DNA from: Paraglomus occultum
Taxonomy: Eukaryota; Glomeromycota; Glomeromycetes; Paraglomerales; Paraglomeraceae
Direction: 5' to 3'
DNA: 12,978 nucleotides
Assembly: GCA_910592205.1 (NCBI GenBank)
Contig: CAJVPJ010001039.1
Span: 1 to 12,978, forward strand
The translations under genes were made by a program, and so were the position numbers. The notes under the pieces were generated by a model, which saw only the letters and a list, made by a program, of their open reading frames with translations, was not told the DNA's origin and did not search any database. This document shows positions 8,470 to 12,978 of the stretch, piece after piece (positions within the stretch are counted from its first letter, which is position 1; every line of letters begins with the position of its first letter).

Positions 8470-11076
8470 ATGAGCAAAAACCAGCAGCAAACTGAATCAA
8501 TTGAAAATCGTCCAAAGGATGGCAAAGTCGAATCCGCAGAAACAAATAATGAAAACGATTCGTTAGATCGTGCTGATGGATCTCGGGATCAGGCACACGC
8601 GCAAGAGTCTATTGAAATATATGAAGTTAGCTCTGATCAGCCTCGGGACGCTCAGACTCCCTTTCCAATGCCTGGTTTTAAGAAAAAGACACGTCAGACT
8701 GAAACTAAGGACCTTGCAACCGGTTCCGATTCGTCTAAAGACAGCGAGGCTCCGTTCCCATTACCTGGTTACAAGAAAAAGACTATAGTGGGAGCAACAG
8801 GTATATATGCAATGCGTCCATCTGGCGCGTTACTAGGTTTTGAAGGTCAATAAAGTAATGGTGTAATAACCGTTCTTTTACTCACTGCCTAAAGTATCTC
8901 CGTCTCCACCTCAACCTCCACCTCCACTATCATCTTCACAGAATCATCCTGCAGCTCCGCCTCTCAACTATGAGGAACCGGATTGGAGCGATTTACCGAA
9001 AGATTCATACTCCATGGAAGTTATCAAGGGCGGCATGGTTCTTGAAAACGTTGATTTGCCAAAGAAGAAATACATTACTTTTGGTGAGTTGCCGGGTGTC
9101 TGATTTTTTCTCGCTCGTAATGTAATAACAAAAAAGCGTATTTTGACGTTTATCATCATCAAGGGCGACTTCCAATATGTGATATCCAAATGGAACATCC
9201 TGTAAATACGTTTTACTTGTTGAAAATTGACTTTACCCGAATGAATTCAAATATTAAGTATTTTTATTGTCAGTCTACCTCTAGATATCACGCTATTATT
9301 CAGTTTAAGAATACAGGTTGTATATCGTATTGTGAATTCTGCTGCATAGTTCAGACATGCTGATTGCATAACTGATGAATCTGACTTGTAATAGGACAGG
9401 TTTATTTGTATGATTTGGATAGTGCCCACGGAACAAAAGTTAACAAGCAGCGAATTATTTCTCGTAATTATGTGGAATTACGTGTTGGGGATCAGATAAA
9501 ATTTGGAGAAAGTACTCGAACTTACGTTGTACAGGGACCCGAGCCCGCACCAGCTGTTCAAGAATCAGGGAAAAAAGTTGGGACATCAATACCACGCGCA
9601 TATCTGCCAAAGTCAGCTATTGAAAGTACAGGAGTTACATGGTAAGCAGCTTGGATGTTTGAATATTACGACATATTCCAGATTCTCAACGTCTTCAGGG
9701 GTTTTGGTGAGGACGCTGAAGAAGATGACTCGGAATCCGCCGAACAGTTGACAGGTACATGGCAGCGGGATGAAACCGCATACTATTACAAAGACCCCAA
9801 AAAGGCTCTCAGAAATTGGCTTGAGGTAATTTTTTATGTCAGCAAGTTCTAATTTTGCCCAAATCAATTGTCTCATTTTTTTTATCATAAATAGAATCGC
9901 GGGTTTTCGCTCGAATTTGAATATGAAGAGGAGGGTCCAGTACATCAGCGAAATTTTACTGCACGGTATTTATTGATATGTAACAATATTTGTAGCCAAG
10001 GTAATAATCGTGTTCGACAATGACGTTGATTCATTGTACAGAGTCCGATTACCAGACGTTGAAGATTCGTATGGGCAGCTGTATGGTATTGGAACCAGCA
10101 CAAAAAAGAGGTTTGTTGTCAGACTTTATATCATTACCACTTGGTTTTTAGTTGAAATTGAACTTACTTTTTGCATGCAACATAGAGAAGCGGAAAGAAT
10201 GGCAGCAGTTGACGCCTGCGAGAAGCTTGACAAATACGGCATTTTGCGTTCAGGACGTGATGCTGAAGCAGGTTTTATATGCAACTTATTGAGGACATTG
10301 TATCATGAAACCTCAGGCAAAACGCTTGGACATTTATCATAACTTTTGCTGTTATATCGTAGTGGCTAGAAAGGAGCGATTAAAGCGCTTATTAGGCGAC
10401 GACGACGATGATGATGATTATAATGATGATTATTATGACCGTACCGAAAAAGGTAATTAAGCACAATGAGTAATAATTTTTGTTGAAAACGAGAAAATAG
10501 TTGGATTTTGGATGAAAAAGGGCGTCTCCAAAAATGATTTCTAGAATTACTGAGCGATATCTCATCTTTTTGACATTATAACGACAGCCAAAAAAACTAA
10601 AACACGTCAAGAACACAAAGCACGAAAAGCAGTGCAACCGAGGGTCGTAACGTATGAATCTCTCACAAAACAACATGAAGAACTTGCCATCAGATTGAAC
10701 GAAGTTCGACGCAAACTTTCTCGGCTAACTGTTACAGGTACTTTATTTTATCTACATGCTAGCTACTACTTGAAGTTTGCCTTTATTAATACAATTATCC
10801 ACTTATTGTCATTAAGCATCAAAGTCTGCCGATACGGCCGGGGAATTGGATTTAGATTCATATATGGCGCAGATCGATGAAGACATAAACGATGAATCTA
10901 AAGCGAAGCTCGAGGCAGAGCTGGATGACTTGTTGAAGGTGGGTTTCCGATAGATTAATCGGGTGCACAATGAATCACTTAATTGACGTTGTTACATTTC
11001 TTTATAACAGCAAGAACGACATTTATTGCGTCTTATTGAAGTGGCCAAACCAATGGATTTTTTCAAAAACACATGA
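8470..11076 (+). CDS. SLC4A1AP: Kanadaptin-like protein (FHA and dsRBD-like domains, SLC4A1AP family)
   Basis: Exons are 8470-8800, 8895-9083, 9164-9201, 9274-9316, 9395-9641, 9699-9825, 9895-9965, 10042-10110, 10186-10271, 10363-10452, 10588-10737, 10817-10938 and 11011-11076, giving 542 aa. The ATG has A at -3. Residues 1-150 are polar and Pro-rich, with two copies of PFPxPGxKKKT. The FHA domain (about 155-235) shows the phosphothreonine-binding set G174-R175, S189-R190-x-H192, H212-G213-T214 and N217, spread over four exons. Then come GEDAEEDDSESAEQ, GTWQRDETAYYYKDPKKAL, and a dsRBD-like region at about 315-388 (FEYEEEGPVHQRNFTARVRL, YGIGTSTKKREAERMAAVDA). A seven-Asp run follows the KRLLG. 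The C-terminal coiled coil reads YESLTKQHEELAIRLNEVRR to LLRLIEVAKP, the kanadaptin ending. Mammalian kanadaptin was first linked to the AE1 anion exchanger and is largely nuclear. The fungal role is unclear. The donor ending exon 1 is the one uncertain junction (8800, 8836 or 8845, all the same phase). Confidence 0.93.
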
Positions 11077-11542
11077 GTTGGTTATTTAATCTGAAAGAAG
11101 TCGAGTTTCGCAAATGTATAAAATGCAAGCATTTCAAACTCAAGCGTCTGCTCAGGCCTAAATGTGGGCTCATAACCTCATTAGAGCCTATCCACAAGCA
11201 AACATGTCCACTTTTAAAATGCTTGACGCTACAAATTGAAAATGTGCAAACATACACGTTCTCTCACCTCAATCAGTTTAGTTGTTTCGAATTTCCCCTT
11301 TCTGAAGCTTTGATTGGTTGTATTTCGGAGGCACTGTATACTGCATCAATATACTAAAACCTTTTACGAAACATCCAACTCTTTCAAAAATATCATATTT
11401 AACACGTGAAAAACTTACCAATTTACTTATTTGTACGTTACTCGATAAAACATTACGAATGTTGTGAATCATTCATTGCTACTAACATATCGGGAAAAGA
11501 GCAGTCAGTCATCCGTTGACCAACTGAATACGTCGGAAAAGG
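11077..11542. other. Kanadaptin 3' flank
   Basis: This stretch holds the kanadaptin 3' UTR and spacer. A 94-codon plus-strand frame (11073-11357) begins at the ATGA that contains the kanadaptin stop, and it is Cys-rich at first. A minus-strand frame overlaps it. Neither has a recognisable motif and I do not call either. A CACGTG lies at 11403-11408. No AATAAA is near the stop; the first clear one on the plus strand is at 11725. Confidence 0.5.
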
Positions 11543-11653
11543 ATGAACCATATGAAGCTCTCTAACTATATAATCCCATCCTGTGCTCGACCGCCAGTGT
11601 TACAGGAAGCATTGTTTTCTCGATTTGGACGCTCTTACCGAAATGTGATATGA
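11543..11653 (+). other. Small ORF of 36 codons, unproven
   Basis: This frame starts MNHMKLSNYIIP and continues with RPPVLQEALFSRFGRSYRNV, which looks more ordered than the surrounding translation. It is short and I recognise no family. About 120 bp further, a 42-nt segment (11772-11813) is flanked by TCTTCTTGTAG and a perfect GTAAGT, which would suit an internal exon. I could not join it in phase to this ORF. Either a small intron-bearing gene or chance is possible. Confidence 0.2.
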
Positions 11654-12381
11654 CTAGCGTCAGTAGCTCTAGACCAGTCGAAAATTACCAATATATCACT
11701 ATTCACTACGATAATGCCCATCATAATAAAGCACAACGGGAGACTGATTATCGAGTTAATTCTTCTTGTAGATTTAAAACCACGTCATCTCGCCAGGCAC
11801 TACCCTAGATCCCGTAAGTAGTAGAGACACTTCCGTTGCGTACAAGAGTATAACAGTCGAAGAGTACGTTTCTCGTTCTACCCTATCGAGTTATCGATGG
11901 CAATAATAGGTTAATGTGATAGATCTTGCGCGTCAATTAGATAAGCTAACGCGAGAGAGACTTTTAAATAAATTAACGCGGCGAATAAAATGAACTTATT
12001 TGACTTTCTATGTAATACATGGTTCATCATTGCATACTGTTATGCATTTATATTTTGATGATTTTTTTAATACTTTATTTGTTACAATACCTAACATTAC
12101 GTGCATTGAACTATAATAGGCAAATAAGACTATTGCTTTTAATCGTCAAGCAGCAAACCCACCAGGATAGATTCTTCACAAACAGCTAAGTAACCAATCA
12201 AATCGGTTCCTCAAACCTACTCCATCTCCACTAGCGTCCCATTGGATTCGATTACCTGGCAAACTCATCAGGGAGAAAAAAAGAAGTAAGAAAAAGAGAG
12301 AGAAAAATAATGTTCGTTATAATGTAAACAATGCGACACTTAACTTATACTTTTCCCCGTCATCTTAAAAAAAAAGAAGAG
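11654..12381. other. AT-rich non-coding stretch
   Basis: Apart from the exon-like segment at 11772-11813 described with the preceding small ORF, no gene, RNA or clear repeat is seen. AATAAA occurs at 11725-11730. A purine-rich run of AAAAAGAAG type lies at about 12275-12310. Confidence 0.5.
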
Positions 12382-12465
12382 ATGTCTGAGAGTGTTCCCC
12401 GTGACCCACTCATCATACCCGTGCCAGGATTACCTCACTACAGGCGAGCACTGGTGAAAGGGTGA
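12382..12465 (+). other. Small ORF of 27 codons ending at a strong splice donor, unproven
   Basis: An ATG at 12382, after a purine-rich leader, opens a frame reading MSESVPRDPLIIPVPGLP and ending LVKG before TGA. The end coincides with GTGAGT at 12462, a consensus donor, so this could be the first exon of a gene. A downstream acceptor at 12541 would continue the frame for 21 codons to TAG at 12603. The better acceptor (CACAG before 12516) would stop at once. No family is recognised. Confidence 0.25.
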
Positions 12466-12605
12466 GTAGAGGGGCGCTCTCCTCTGTTTTTTCGGAAATA
12501 TTTTGAGCGTCACAGGTGACTCCACCAACCGATCCAACCAGCACCCGTCTAATAGTAAAGACGAAGGAAAGCAGTTACCTAGTGAACCGAATTAAAGCGC
12601 AATAG

Positions 12606-12978
12606 TCAGTGTCAATATCTTGCAGGCGGGATTGGATAATTTCTTTAATACTTTCTATTGAAATTTCTAATTATGTAATTTTTTCTAAGCAAAAAAAACA
12701 TAAAATCAGTTAATAAAGGATATTATGACACAAAATAAAGACTTCCAAAAATATCTCTCGCCTTAATTCGGCGAGCAATGGCAAAATCTATTCTTTTCAG
12801 TCCTTTTTTGGCGTCGGCTTCTCAAATTACCTTATACATTCGCCTTTTTTAAGCCTACCCAATAGTTTTATCATCAAAATAGATAACCACCAGTAGCCAC
12901 TCCTGGCCGCACAACTTTTATTTTGGAAGTAAACTCATAATCTTTCTTTTTTAAATAGTCTTTCATTAAATTATCAGG
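12606..12978. other. AT-rich right end with inverted repeats
   Basis: No convincing gene is seen. A hairpin lies at 12757-12775. A 10-bp perfect inverted repeat pairs ACTTCCAAAA at 12741-12750 with TTTTGGAAGT at 12921-12930. On the minus strand near 12890-12925 a short stretch reads KVVRPGVATGGYLF before a stop, too short to assign. Confidence 0.4.
12757..12775. repeat. Hairpin, 6-bp stem
   Basis: CTCGCC (12757-12762) and GGCGAG (12770-12775) form a perfect GC-rich stem around a 7-nt loop in AT-rich surroundings. Confidence 0.4.

Noticed and set aside
10392-10676. Minus-strand frame whose start is an Ile/Val run
   Set aside because: It is the antisense of the Asp-rich GAC/GAT run in kanadaptin exon 10 and crosses a kanadaptin intron.
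11077-12978. Possible tRNA, snRNA or rRNA gene in the right-hand non-coding region
   Set aside because: I looked for T-arm (GGTTCGAATCC-like), U6-like and U1-like sequences on both strands and found none convincing. A covariance-model search would be decisive.
1-12978. Prokaryotic features (operons, Shine-Dalgarno sites, CRISPR arrays, phage genes)
   Set aside because: The three main genes need many GT-AG introns to read through and encode eukaryotic proteins. No regularly spaced direct repeats were seen.

Overview
The window looks like nuclear DNA of a eukaryote, most likely an early-diverging fungus (Mucoromycota, perhaps Glomeromycotina). It is AT-rich. Its genes are cut by many short introns, mostly 55-145 nt and typically about 75 nt, with GTATGT/GTAAGT-type donors and CAG/TAG acceptors. 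PAN3 and an Asx-homology protein of fungal layout both point to a fungus. The finer placement rests on my unverified impression of the decayed fragments at the left end.

Layout. Positions 1-1800 hold decayed coding fragments: one on the minus strand at 268-495 (possibly extending to 829) and one on the plus strand at 1125-1753 with two frameshifts. From 2449 to 11076 there are three intact, tightly packed, intron-rich genes. (1) 2449-4394, plus strand, 5 exons, 530 aa: an Asx-homology (ASXH/DEUBAD) chromatin protein with an Arg-Gly-rich AT-hook-like tract and a C-terminal domain resembling RAMA. (2) 4859-8223, minus strand, 16 exons, 674 aa: PAN3, the pseudokinase subunit of the PAN2-PAN3 poly(A) nuclease, with CCCH finger, PAM2 motif, pseudokinase and C-terminal domain. 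A probable extra 21-nt microexon at 7435-7455 would make it 681 aa. (3) 8470-11076, plus strand, 13 exons, 542 aa: kanadaptin (SLC4A1AP family) with an FHA domain, a dsRBD-like region and a C-terminal coiled coil. From 11077 to the end I see mainly AT-rich non-coding DNA, with two tiny ORFs and weak inverted repeats.

The first two genes converge on a 464-bp spacer. PAN3 and kanadaptin diverge from a 246-bp shared promoter. That promoter and the upstream region of the ASXH gene both carry a CACGTG E-box. All three products relate broadly to chromatin or mRNA, but nothing in the sequence shows that they act in one pathway. All exon models were assembled by eye from reading frame, splice signals and remembered family conservation. 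No alignment or search was run.
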